This document shows positions 5,305 to 12,584 of a DNA stretch of 12,604 bases, piece after piece. Every line of letters begins with the position of its first letter. The first letter of the stretch is position 1. Under the pieces are notes generated by a model, which did not search any database, had not been told where the DNA came from, and saw only the letters and a list, made by a program, of their open reading frames with translations. The translations under genes were made by a program, and so were the position numbers. This DNA comes from Phycisphaerae bacterium (lineage in GTDB: Bacteria; Planctomycetota; Phycisphaerae; Tepidisphaerales; Tepidisphaeraceae): positions 1 through 12,604 of the forward strand of contig JACMJD010000595.1 in the NCBI GenBank assembly GCA_014380825.1, in the 5' to 3' direction.

Positions 5305-7273
5305 AGGAGCACCACTTTCGCCACGCGTCGCGGTAGGCATGTTCCAGCTTCGCGACGAAGTTCTTTCGATCAAGCAACGGCGACGCCTGCATCTTCGCGC
5401 GCAGCATCGTTCGATAGTCATTCATCCGCGGCAGATCGTTCGCCAGCTCGATCGCCTTGGCAGAATATTCGTCGGCGCTATTCGCGACCAACTCCGGGCA
5501 GCCGATGACGCTCAGGATGCTCGCGCTTACGCGCGACACGTGCGTTCGGCCCGCCAGCGTGATCCACGGCACGCCGAGCCAGAGCGTTTCGCAGGTCGTC
5601 GTTGTTCCGTGGTATGGGAACGAATCCAGCGCGATGTCGGCCGATGCGACGATCGCGTGGCGCTGGTCGTAGCTCGTCCAGCCGGCCATCTGCACGCGGT
5701 CGCTGTCGACGTCGTGCTTCGTGAAGATGTCGATCACGCGCTGGCGGACGTCCGATGAATCCAGCGCGCGGGCCTTGAGCAACATCCGAGACTTCGGCAC
5801 GGCGTGAACGATCGTCGCCCAGTAGTTCAACATCTCGTCAGTGATTTTTGCGAAGTTATTGAACGAGCCGAACGTCACGTGCCCGCGTTTCTGCGCGGGA
5901 GTCGCATCAAGCGTCGGCGGGGCGTCGTCGTCCGGACGATAGCACAGAAAACAATCCGGCAAACGCACGAGCGCCTCAGTGTGATGCGATTCAGTCATGC
6001 CCAGCGGATCTGCAATCGCGTCGGTGATCCGATATTGGACGGCCGGAATTCCGGTCGTGGCGGGATAACCCAGATATGTGAACTCCACGGGCGCCGCGCC
6101 CCGCGCCATCAGCGGCGCGCGGTTGTTGCCCGTGTGACCGGCTAGATCGATCAGCACGTCGATCTGGTCATCAACGATCAGCTTCGCTGCGGCGTCGTCG
6201 TTCACCGTCGCGATGTCTCGCCAGTGATCGACCAGTCCGCGAAGCCGCTTCGTCATGTCGTCGATCGCCGTCGAATTCGAGTATGCGAACACTTCAAACT
6301 GTGACCGATCATGGCCGGCGAGCACGTTTTCCAGGAACGACGCGACCGGATGCCGGTTGTAATCCGGTGACAAATATCCGATGCGCAACCTTTGATCCGG
6401 CGAGCGATGGTTGCGATGCACGATGGGCGGATCGTTCGGCTTTCCATGTCGCGCGGCCCAGCGCTTGTGTTCGTCAAGCGACAATTCCGGTGTCGTGCGC
6501 GAGGAATAGTGGAGACTCAGGAGCAGATTGCTGGCGATACCTGTATCGGTCGGCGCCAGTTCGATTGCGCGGCGCTGAAGCAACATCGCGTCGTCAATTC
6601 GTCCACTTTCACCGAGCAGATTCGCCAGATTCTGGTGAGCAGCCGCATGTGAGGGATTGAGCGCGATCGCGCGTTTGAGCGCCTCGGCGGCGCGGTCGAA
6701 CTGGCCGGCGTCGTGAAGGACTTTGCCGAGGTTGTATTGCGGCGATGCATCGTTCGGCGCAAGTGCCGCCGCGCGTGACAGTGCTTCGATTGATTCGTCG
6801 CGGCGCTTGAGCGACAGGTACGCGATGCCCAGCGCGTTCCACGCTTCGAAGAAGCCCGGCTGCAACCGCACGGCGGTGCGCAGCGGTTCGATCGCCGCGC
6901 GCACGTCGCCCGCGCGCTCCAGCGACAGGCCAAGACCGAGATGCGCCTTGGCGTATTTCGGTTCGAGCGAGATTGCTTTGCGATACGCTGCGGCAGCAAG
7001 ATCAAATCGTCCCGCCAGCCGCAGCGCCTGGCCGAGATTGTGCTGAATGATCGCCGCGTGCGGCGCGATCGAGGCGGACTGAGTTAGAAGTTCGATCGAC
7101 TGATCGAGCCGCCCGGCGCGCATTGCAAGCATGCCTTTCAGATGCACCGCGTTTACGTTGTTGGGTTGAAGCGAAAGAACCTGCTCGCACAGCGCCGCCG
7201 CCTGATCCAATCGTGCCGCCGCATGATGCGCGGCCGCTTGTCGCATGAGATCATCGGGAGAGGCGGTGCTCAT
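5300..7273 (-). CDS. TPR glycosyltransferase, GT41 (SPINDLY/O-GlcNAc transferase-like)
   Basis: A 657-residue protein (numbered from ATG 7273). Residues ~5-250 are about seven 34-residue TPRs, for example around YAKAHLGLGLSLERAGDVRA, that likely bind acceptor proteins. The rest is a GT41 catalytic region: RIGYLSPDYNRHP (~297-309, its His corresponding to the conserved His of human OGT), IDVLIDLAGHTGNNR (~371-385), PVEFTYLGYPATTG (~395-408), FGSFNNFAKIT (~468-478, with the conserved Lys) and LDSFPYHGTTTTCETLWLGV (~549-568). The family moves GlcNAc or fucose from a nucleotide sugar to Ser/Thr of proteins; the donor and acceptor here are unknown. A TTG at 7291 overlapping the apt stop is an alternative start that adds six residues. 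The TAG stop lies in the edge of the REPIN-like cluster. Confidence 0.9.
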   Translation of the reverse strand: MSTASPDDLMRQAAAHHAAARLDQAAALCEQVLSLQPNNVNAVHLKGMLAMRAGRLDQSIELLTQSASIAPHAAIIQHNLGQALRLAGRFDLAAAAYRKAISLEPKYAKAHLGLGLSLERAGDVRAAIEPLRTAVRLQPGFFEAWNALGIAYLSLKRRDESIEALSRAAALAPNDASPQYNLGKVLHDAGQFDRAAEALKRAIALNPSHAAAHQNLANLLGESGRIDDAMLLQRRAIELAPTDTGIASNLLLSLHYSSRTTPELSLDEHKRWAARHGKPNDPPIVHRNHRSPDQRLRIGYLSPDYNRHPVASFLENVLAGHDRSQFEVFAYSNSTAIDDMTKRLRGLVDHWRDIATVNDDAAAKLIVDDQIDVLIDLAGHTGNNRAPLMARGAAPVEFTYLGYPATTGIPAVQYRITDAIADPLGMTESHHTEALVRLPDCFLCYRPDDDAPPTLDATPAQKRGHVTFGSFNNFAKITDEMLNYWATIVHAVPKSRMLLKARALDSSDVRQRVIDIFTKHDVDSDRVQMAGWTSYDQRHAIVASADIALDSFPYHGTTTTCETLWLGVPWITLAGRTHVSRVSASILSVIGCPELVANSADEYSAKAIELANDLPRMNDYRTMLRAKMQASPLLDRKNFVAKLEHAYRDAWRKWCSS

Positions 7274-7287
7274 CTGCGCGATAGGAA

Positions 7288-7815
7288 TCAATACTGCAAA
7301 ACCGAATGCACCTTCACCGGCTCTACCTTCGCTCGGCCCGAGAGTGCCGCCAGCTCGATCAGCACCGCCACGCCGACGAGCTCGCCGCCCAGGTGTTGCA
7401 CGAGCTCGACGCAGGCCTTCATCGTGCCGCCGGTGGCGAGCACGTCATCGACGATCAGCACGCGCTGGCCGCGGACGATGGCGTCTTCGTGCATCTCCAG
7501 CGTGTCGGTGCCGTATTCAAGGTTGTAACTTTTGCTCACGCGCTTGTGCGGCAGCTTGCCCGGTTTGCGGACGAGGCCAAATCCCGCGCTTAAGCAACAC
7601 GCGACGGCGGTGCCGAAGATGAAACCGCGACTCTCGGCGCCGATTACCAGATCGATATTCTTCCCGCGAAACGGATTCGCCAGCAGCTCGATCGACAGCG
7701 CCAGCCCGGACGGCGAAGCCAGCAGCGGCGTGATATCGCGAAACATGATCCCAGGTTTGGGGAAGTCGGGGATGTCGCGAATGAGTTTTTTCAAGGGTGT
7801 GATCGGATCCATCAT
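7288..7815 (-). CDS. apt: Adenine phosphoribosyltransferase
   Basis: A 175-residue protein of standard APRT length. The enzyme converts adenine and PRPP to AMP and pyrophosphate in purine salvage in the cytoplasm. Diagnostic segments are PDFPKPGIMFRDITPLL at 16-32, ESRGFIFG at 61-68, the flexible catalytic loop RKPGKLP at 83-89 and the PRPP-binding loop VLIVDDVLATGGT at 119-131. The protein starts with two Met codons (7815 and 7812), and either could be used; no Shine-Dalgarno motif is visible. The glycosyltransferase gene starts 14 bases after the stop (or overlaps it if its TTG is used), so the two are likely co-transcribed. The kinase gene ends 47 bases upstream. Confidence 0.96.
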   Translation of the reverse strand: MMDPITPLKKLIRDIPDFPKPGIMFRDITPLLASPSGLALSIELLANPFRGKNIDLVIGAESRGFIFGTAVACCLSAGFGLVRKPGKLPHKRVSKSYNLEYGTDTLEMHEDAIVRGQRVLIVDDVLATGGTMKACVELVQHLGGELVGVAVLIELAALSGRAKVEPVKVHSVLQY

Positions 7816-7862
7816 GTTGCGATAATCGTATGGCTAAACACGCGCAATGAGAAGTTGGTGTG

Positions 7863-10613
7863 TCATCGCGCTGGCGCGGTGGACGGGGACGTCGACGGGG
7901 TGGTTGATGGCGCGATCGACGGTCCCGGTCCGAGCGCGGCCAGCGCGGCGCGCCACTTGGCGGCTTCATCAGGATGGTTCATTTTTTCGCAGGCGATCGC
8001 CAATTGCTCCAGCAGCTTGCGGTACGCTGGCGCGGTCTTGGCGGCGGGCGCAGCGTCCCAACGTTCGGTGGCAGCGCGCATGGGTGGGAGCGCCTCTTCA
8101 AATCGACCGGCACGCGCGAGCGACAGGCCGTACAGCGATCTGAAGTGCGCGGCGTCGACTGGAGGCACCTGCGCCTGCGGCACGAGATCGTAGAGCTCCT
8201 TCGACAATCGAATCGCTTCGTCCACGTTTCCGGTCGTCATGCTGATGTTGGCAAGCAAACTCATCGAGCTGAGCGTGACGACATGTGTCGGCCCGGCCGC
8301 GCGGCGCCGGCCTTCCAGGGCGCGGACTGCGAGCCGCGTCGCTTCATCCTGGTGCTCCGGACCCAGGATGATCAGCAACCCGGCAAGATTGGCCGCCGAT
8401 TCCAGCGTTGCCGGGTGATCCGGGCCGAGCTTGCGCTCGCGGCGTTCAAGCGTTTCGCGAAACAGCGGCTCAGCCTCGGGCATTTTCCCGAGTCGCTGGC
8501 GAACGAACGCGAGGTCGTTCACCATCTGAAGCGTGTCGGGATGTTCGTCACCCTGCAACGTTCGAGCACGTTGAAGCGCGGTGGTGAGAAGCGCTTCCGC
8601 CTCCGGAATTTTCCCCGCGCGAAAGCGGATGCGCGCCAGTTCCGCCAGCGCGAAATTTGTCAGGATGTGCTGCTCGCCATACAGCTTGCGACTGCGTTCG
8701 AGCAGGTCTTCGAACAGCGGTTCGGCCTCGTTGTAGCGGCCCTGCGATTGCAGCGCGGAGCCAAGAATCTGGATTGACGACAGCGTGTCCGGGTGCAGTT
8801 GACCAAACACGCGAGCGCGGCGAGCGGCGACGTCGCGCGCCAACGGCTCGGCCTCGCGAAACTGGCCTGTCGACTGGAAATGATACGCGAGATTGTGCAG
8901 GGAATTCAGCGTGTCCGGATCGTCCGGACCGAATGTCGCCTGCCGTCGATCCAGCGATTCGCGAAACAATGCTTCAGCTTCCGAGTCTTTTGCCGCCTGC
9001 TGAAGCGTGATCGCCAGCGATGTGAGCGTCGCCAGCGTTGTGCGGTCATTGTCCCCCAGCGCTTGCCGCGCATCGGCTAGTGCTGCGCGACCGGTCTTTT
9101 CTGCTTGCTCATATTCGCCCATATCGCGCTGCACGCCCGCGAGCGATCCCTCCGCCACAATCGTCGCCCGATATCTCGGCCCGGCGGACGATAGCAGCAG
9201 CTCGCGCGCGCGTTCCAACAGCGTCCTCGCAGTCTGCGGCTGGCCGATCGCGTTGTAGGTTTCGCCTAGCGTGAGCAGGACCTCGCCGAGCACGACCTGG
9301 CGGTTCGCCAGCTTCGATTGCGCATCGCGAGCGGCGGCGTCGAGCACATCGCGCACCAGCACTTCACGGCCTTTTGCGTTGGAGGGATTCACCGACGAGA
9401 GCATTTCGTGCAGGAACTCATTGACCGCTGCGGTGGTGTGGCTCGAATCTTCAGCGGCCTTCAGCGCGGCCAACGTTCTGGCCTGCTCGCGACGAAGATC
9501 ATGGACGTAAACGATCGTGCCGATTGCGGCGAGCAAGAGGAACACCGCCGCCGTCGCAAGCGGTGCGCGCCGTCGTTTCACGAACTTTCGCAGCCGATAC
9601 AACCGCGATTCCGGCGCCGCCAGGAGCGGCCTGCCTGCGAGATATGAGTGCACGTCCTCCGCAAGCTGCTGCGGCGACGTGTATCGCCGCTCGCGCTCTT
9701 TGCGCATCGCTTTCAGCGGGATCCATTCAAGCTCGCTGCGCAACTCGCGGGCGAGCGAATCAACCCGCGATTGCCGCACGTTGGCGAACTTGGTCGCGGC
9801 GTCGCCCAGCGTGGTCAGCCGATTGCTGGGCCGCGGCGGTTCGACCTCGCGGATGATGCGTTTGATTTCCTGATCCGCCGCCTGCGCGAGCGTGCCGTGA
9901 TCGAACGGCCGCATGCCCGTCAGCAGCTCGTACAGGAGGACGCCGAGCGAATACACGTCCGTGCGTGTGTCGATGTCTGGTGAACCGTCCGCCTGCTCAG
10001 GGCTCATGCTATCGTACGTGCCGATGATGCGGCCTTGGTCGGTGTTGAACGTGACGTCGGTCAGGCGATCGCCGGTCAGCGCTTTGGCGATGCCGAAGTC
10101 GATTACTTTCACCGTCGGCTTGCCGTCATGCAGGTAGGCCAGCACATTGCCCGACTTCACGTCGCGGTGAATTACGGCCTTCGTGTGGGCGTGCGTGATC
10201 GCATCGCATGCCTGCGTGAACAACAAAAGGCGTTCTTTGATGCTGAGCTTGTTGTCGTCGCAGAATTGCGTGATTGGCAGGCCGGGCACATATTCCATCA
10301 CGAAGTAGGGGCGGCCGTCGTCGCTGATGCCGGCGTCGAGTACGCGGGCGACGTTCTGATGATCCATCCGCGCCAGGGCTTGGCGTTCACTCTCAAACCG
10401 CGCGACGACTTCTTTGGAAGCAAAGCCGAGCCGGATGATCTTGATCGCCACCGTCTGGCGCATCGGTTGGCGGCGCTCGGCCTTGTACACCTCACCCATC
10501 CCACCCTCGCCGAGCAGTTCAAGAATGCGGTAAGCACCGATCTGCTCGATGCGCAGCGGCATGCCCCTAGCGCCGCTGTTCAAGTCGCTCATAGGGAGGG
10601 TCGGGTCACTCAT
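7863..10613 (-). CDS. Transmembrane Ser/Thr protein kinase with C-terminal TPR repeats
   Basis: A 916-residue PknB-type kinase. The kinase domain (about 28-325) has the glycine loop GEGGMG (35-40), K58 of VAIK, E76, catalytic HRDVKSGN (149-156, D151) and DFG (172-174), so it should be active. The P+1 segment reads GTYDSMSPEQ instead of the usual GTPxYMSPEQ. A basic stretch (RKFVKRRR) precedes one membrane helix at ~350-370, placing the kinase inside and the rest outside. Residues ~440-850 hold about eight 42-residue TPRs of the kinesin-light-chain type (GPDHPATLESAANLAGLL and similar). The C terminus is Ser/Thr/Pro-rich (GPSIAPSTTPSTSPSTAP). The ATG at 10613 is preceded by GGGGGAA at a long spacing; ATG 10592 is an alternative. 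It is divergent to the ECF sigma gene. Confidence 0.93.
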   Translation of the reverse strand: MSDPTLPMSDLNSGARGMPLRIEQIGAYRILELLGEGGMGEVYKAERRQPMRQTVAIKIIRLGFASKEVVARFESERQALARMDHQNVARVLDAGISDDGRPYFVMEYVPGLPITQFCDDNKLSIKERLLLFTQACDAITHAHTKAVIHRDVKSGNVLAYLHDGKPTVKVIDFGIAKALTGDRLTDVTFNTDQGRIIGTYDSMSPEQADGSPDIDTRTDVYSLGVLLYELLTGMRPFDHGTLAQAADQEIKRIIREVEPPRPSNRLTTLGDAATKFANVRQSRVDSLARELRSELEWIPLKAMRKERERRYTSPQQLAEDVHSYLAGRPLLAAPESRLYRLRKFVKRRRAPLATAAVFLLLAAIGTIVYVHDLRREQARTLAALKAAEDSSHTTAAVNEFLHEMLSSVNPSNAKGREVLVRDVLDAAARDAQSKLANRQVVLGEVLLTLGETYNAIGQPQTARTLLERARELLLSSAGPRYRATIVAEGSLAGVQRDMGEYEQAEKTGRAALADARQALGDNDRTTLATLTSLAITLQQAAKDSEAEALFRESLDRRQATFGPDDPDTLNSLHNLAYHFQSTGQFREAEPLARDVAARRARVFGQLHPDTLSSIQILGSALQSQGRYNEAEPLFEDLLERSRKLYGEQHILTNFALAELARIRFRAGKIPEAEALLTTALQRARTLQGDEHPDTLQMVNDLAFVRQRLGKMPEAEPLFRETLERRERKLGPDHPATLESAANLAGLLIILGPEHQDEATRLAVRALEGRRRAAGPTHVVTLSSMSLLANISMTTGNVDEAIRLSKELYDLVPQAQVPPVDAAHFRSLYGLSLARAGRFEEALPPMRAATERWDAAPAAKTAPAYRKLLEQLAIACEKMNHPDEAAKWRAALAALGPGPSIAPSTTPSTSPSTAPAR

Positions 10614-10852
10614 CGATTACGTTCCCCCAATTGCTGGAAGGCAGGCTGTCATCCATCATGGCGGGTGCGTATGTTACCGCATATGTCGTGCAGCGGTCTG
10701 CATTTGAGAAAAATCTGACATCCTGGGAAGAAAGACGCAGCACGTCGCAACTATGTCTGGCAGGAGGCCCGCGGTTGAGGTGATCGGCCGCGCACGACGC
10801 GCAGCATCTCGAGCGACTCGGGGCAAGCGACGCGGGAACACGGAAACGGCCA
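10614..10852. promoter_or_regulatory. Divergent intergenic region between kinase and sigma genes
   Basis: These 239 bases must carry both promoters. On the plus strand CTGACA (10715-10720) matches five of six -35 bases, but no good -10 follows at 17 bases; TGACATCC might instead be part of an ECF-type element. A small hairpin TGCAG/CTGCA lies at 10689-10702. An open frame from an ATG at 10753 runs through this region but overlaps the sigma gene in another frame and looks non-coding. No firm promoter can be assigned. Confidence 0.35.
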
Positions 10853-11410
10853 TTGCAACCGCAGCCGACCGACTTGGATCTGCTCCGCAGTGCCCGACAC
10901 GGCGACGGCAGAGCGTTCCATGCGCTGGTCGACCGTCACGCCCGCATGCTGTTCGGGCTGGCGTATTCGCTGCTGAACAATGCGGCCGACGCCGAAGATG
11001 TGGTTCAGGAAACGTTCGCCGGCGCGTTCAAGAATCTGGCGAAGTTTGAAGAGCGATCGAGCGTCAAAACCTGGTTGAGCCGGATTCTGGTCAATCAAGT
11101 TGCGATGTTCAAACGAGATCATCGCTCAGCGAAAAGTGAATCGCTCGATCAAGGCTTCGGAGGTGCCGGAGGGGAGGCCAGCGGGGGAGGAGGCTCCACG
11201 ACGGCCGGCGTTGATGCGAGATTGGATCTGCACGCGACGTTGCAAAAACTCAGCGATGAGCACCGAAAAGTCCTGGTGCTACGCGAGCTGCAACAGTTGA
11301 GTTACGAAGAAATCGCGGCGGTGCTTGATGTGCCGCGCGGAACGGTTGAATCGAGATTGCACCGGGCGCGAGCCGAACTGCGGAAAAGTCTGGGCGCTGA
11401 TTTCGCTTGA
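10853..11410 (+). CDS. ECF-type RNA polymerase sigma factor
   Basis: A 185-residue sigma factor with only regions 2 and 4. Region 2 covers about 8-85, with the core-binding segment DAEDVVQETFAGAF (46-59) and a promoter-melting segment through FKNLAKFEERSSVKTWLSRI. Region 4 (about 128-180) contains the helix-turn-helix LSYEEIAAVLDVPRGTVESR (149-168) that reads the -35 element. The linker (about 98-120) is unusually rich in Gly and Ser. No ATG fits: the frame is open from 10784, but the first plausible initiator before region 2 is TTG at 10853, and the next Met in frame is within region 2. A zinc-finger anti-sigma gene follows 172 bases downstream, the kinase gene is divergent upstream. Its target genes are unknown; autoregulation is usual for such factors. 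Confidence 0.92.
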   Translation: MQPQPTDLDLLRSARHGDGRAFHALVDRHARMLFGLAYSLLNNAADAEDVVQETFAGAFKNLAKFEERSSVKTWLSRILVNQVAMFKRDHRSAKSESLDQGFGGAGGEASGGGGSTTAGVDARLDLHATLQKLSDEHRKVLVLRELQQLSYEEIAAVLDVPRGTVESRLHRARAELRKSLGADFA

Positions 11411-11492
11411 GGTGGCTCGACCGTGCCGACAACAGAATATTTGCGGCACCGCGTGTCGATGATCGCGTGTGCCTGAGCGATCCGTGTTTTAT

Positions 11493-11530
11493 GGGCGGTC
11501 GCGGGACGTCTGCGGCGGACCGCGCCGCCC
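11493..11530 (+). terminator. Strong GC-rich hairpin between sigma and anti-sigma genes (possible attenuator)
   Basis: GGGCGG (11493-11498), a bulged T, and CGCGG (11500-11504) pair with CCGCG (11520-11524) and CCGCCC (11525-11530), giving 11 base pairs around a 15-base loop. It is followed by TGTTAAAC rather than a real T tract, so it is at best a partial or Rho-assisted terminator. It starts 82 bases after the sigma stop codon and could lower anti-sigma transcription relative to sigma. Confidence 0.4.
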
Positions 11531-11535
11531 TGTTA

Positions 11536-11553
11536 AACTTCAGGGGTGAAGTT
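11536..11553. promoter_or_regulatory. Perfect inverted repeat upstream of the anti-sigma gene
   Basis: AACTTCA (11536-11542) and TGAAGTT (11547-11553) form a perfect 7-base inverted repeat around GGGG, ending 29 bases before the anti-sigma ATG. It could be an operator for a dimeric regulator or an RNA hairpin near the ribosome-binding region. No second copy was found in the window. Confidence 0.35.
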
Positions 11554-11582
11554 CAGGGCTGCGGGAGATTTGGGGTCAATCT

Positions 11583-12038
11583 ATGAACTGCGAACAATTC
11601 AGTTCACAGCTCGACGCGTATCACGACGGCGAACTTGATGCCGCGCGCGTTGCAGAAATGGATGCGCACCTGCGCGAATGCCCGGCGTGCGCGCTGGCGT
11701 TGCAATCGCTTCGATCGATGTCGCATCTGATGCAGACGATTCCGATGACGGAGATGTCGGCGGATGCGGTTTCGCGCTTGCACGCCGCGGTCGATCGCAC
11801 GATGGATCGCAGCCTGCTGCCGCTGGCGCGATCGTTCGTCGGCATTGCCGCTTCCATCCTCGTCGTCGCGACAGCGGGGCTGTTTTGGATGCAGCCGTCA
11901 CACGCGAGCGCGCCGCAGGCGTGGGAAGGCGCGATGCTGGTCTCGCAGCAGAGCAATGACCTCTCGCAAACAGCGAATTCCGGCACGATGGAGCCCGACT
12001 TGATCGTCGCCGACCTTTCGCGGAGCAACAGGCCATGA
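11583..12038 (+). CDS. Zinc-finger transmembrane anti-sigma factor
   Basis: A 151-residue protein that likely holds the upstream ECF sigma factor at the membrane. The N-terminal ~40 residues carry the zf-HC2 / ZAS signature: MNCEQF with C3, then H29-x3-C33-x2-C36 (AHLRECPAC), which in this family binds zinc and clamps the sigma factor. A single hydrophobic helix at about 84-103 (FVGIAASILVVATAGLFW) crosses the membrane, leaving about 48 residues outside as a sensor or protease-cleavage segment. The ATG at 11583 has a GGGG about seven bases upstream. It overlaps the next gene by ATGA (12035-12038), so the two are translated together, whereas a 172-base gap with hairpins separates it from the sigma gene, which is wider than usual for such pairs. 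Confidence 0.88.
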   Translation: MNCEQFSSQLDAYHDGELDAARVAEMDAHLRECPACALALQSLRSMSHLMQTIPMTEMSADAVSRLHAAVDRTMDRSLLPLARSFVGIAASILVVATAGLFWMQPSHASAPQAWEGAMLVSQQSNDLSQTANSGTMEPDLIVADLSRSNRP

Positions 12039-12577
12039 GTCGCTTGAAGATGATTTTGACGGTCGCGTTCGTCCTTGCGATGGGCGCCGGCGTGGCGGTG
12101 GGGATGTTCAGCGCGCGCTATCCGCAGTCACATCAGCCGCGTTCGTGGCTGGGCGATGAGCTGAACCTCTCGCCGGAACAGCGCGAGCAGATGCGAACGA
12201 TCTGGCAGGACGTGAGCAAGAACCGTCCGCGCGATGGGGATCGTCGTCGCGCGCTTGAAAAAGAGCGCAACGAAGCGATCGTCGGCCTGCTCAATGAAGA
12301 ACAGAAACTCAAATACGAACAGATCAATCAGCAATTCGTGCAGCGGATGCAGGAACAGTCGCAGCAGCGCGAGGCGGCCATGCAGAGCGCGATCGAGCGG
12401 ACGATGCAGATGCTCACGCCGGAACAGCGCGTGAAGTACGAACAAATCATGCAGGAACGCCGCGAGAAAAAAGAACGCGATCGCGAAAATCGCGACAGCG
12501 GTGAGAAAAACGGCGGCGGATCGCATCGCTCGCCAACAACAAATGATGCGGGTGCTCGCATTTCGCAGGCGAAGTGA
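12035..12577 (+). CDS. Spy/CpxP-like periplasmic protein with three LTxxQ-type repeats
   Basis: A 180-residue protein with an N-terminal signal anchor (about 6-25, ILTVAFVLAMGAGVAVGMF) and a largely helical, charged exterior part. Three LTxxQ-type motifs, LSPEQ (45-49), LNEEQ (86-90) and LTPEQ (127-131), recur with an exact 41-residue period; the last two are followed by the shared KYEQI. Such motifs define Spy/CpxP chaperones and CnrX/ZraP-like periplasmic metal or stress sensors. The C terminus is a Glu/Lys/Arg-rich tail followed by a polar, Gly-rich end. Overlap with the anti-sigma gene suggests it senses envelope stress or metals for the sigma/anti-sigma pair. No His/Cys metal cluster is evident, so a chaperone or general stress role is at least as likely. 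Confidence 0.8.
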   Translation: MSRLKMILTVAFVLAMGAGVAVGMFSARYPQSHQPRSWLGDELNLSPEQREQMRTIWQDVSKNRPRDGDRRRALEKERNEAIVGLLNEEQKLKYEQINQQFVQRMQEQSQQREAAMQSAIERTMQMLTPEQRVKYEQIMQERREKKERDRENRDSGEKNGGGSHRSPTTNDAGARISQAK

Positions 12578-12584
12578 ATTTCAG

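Noticed and set aside
7974..10718. Several plus-strand frames of 100-267 codons opposite the kinase gene
   Set aside because: They are His/Arg/Ala-rich antisense products of the kinase and TPR coding sequence without any domain.
10753..11049. Plus-strand 98-codon frame beginning with an ATG upstream of the sigma gene
   Set aside because: It is Arg/Ala-rich, overlaps the sigma gene out of frame for about 200 bases and matches no family I know.
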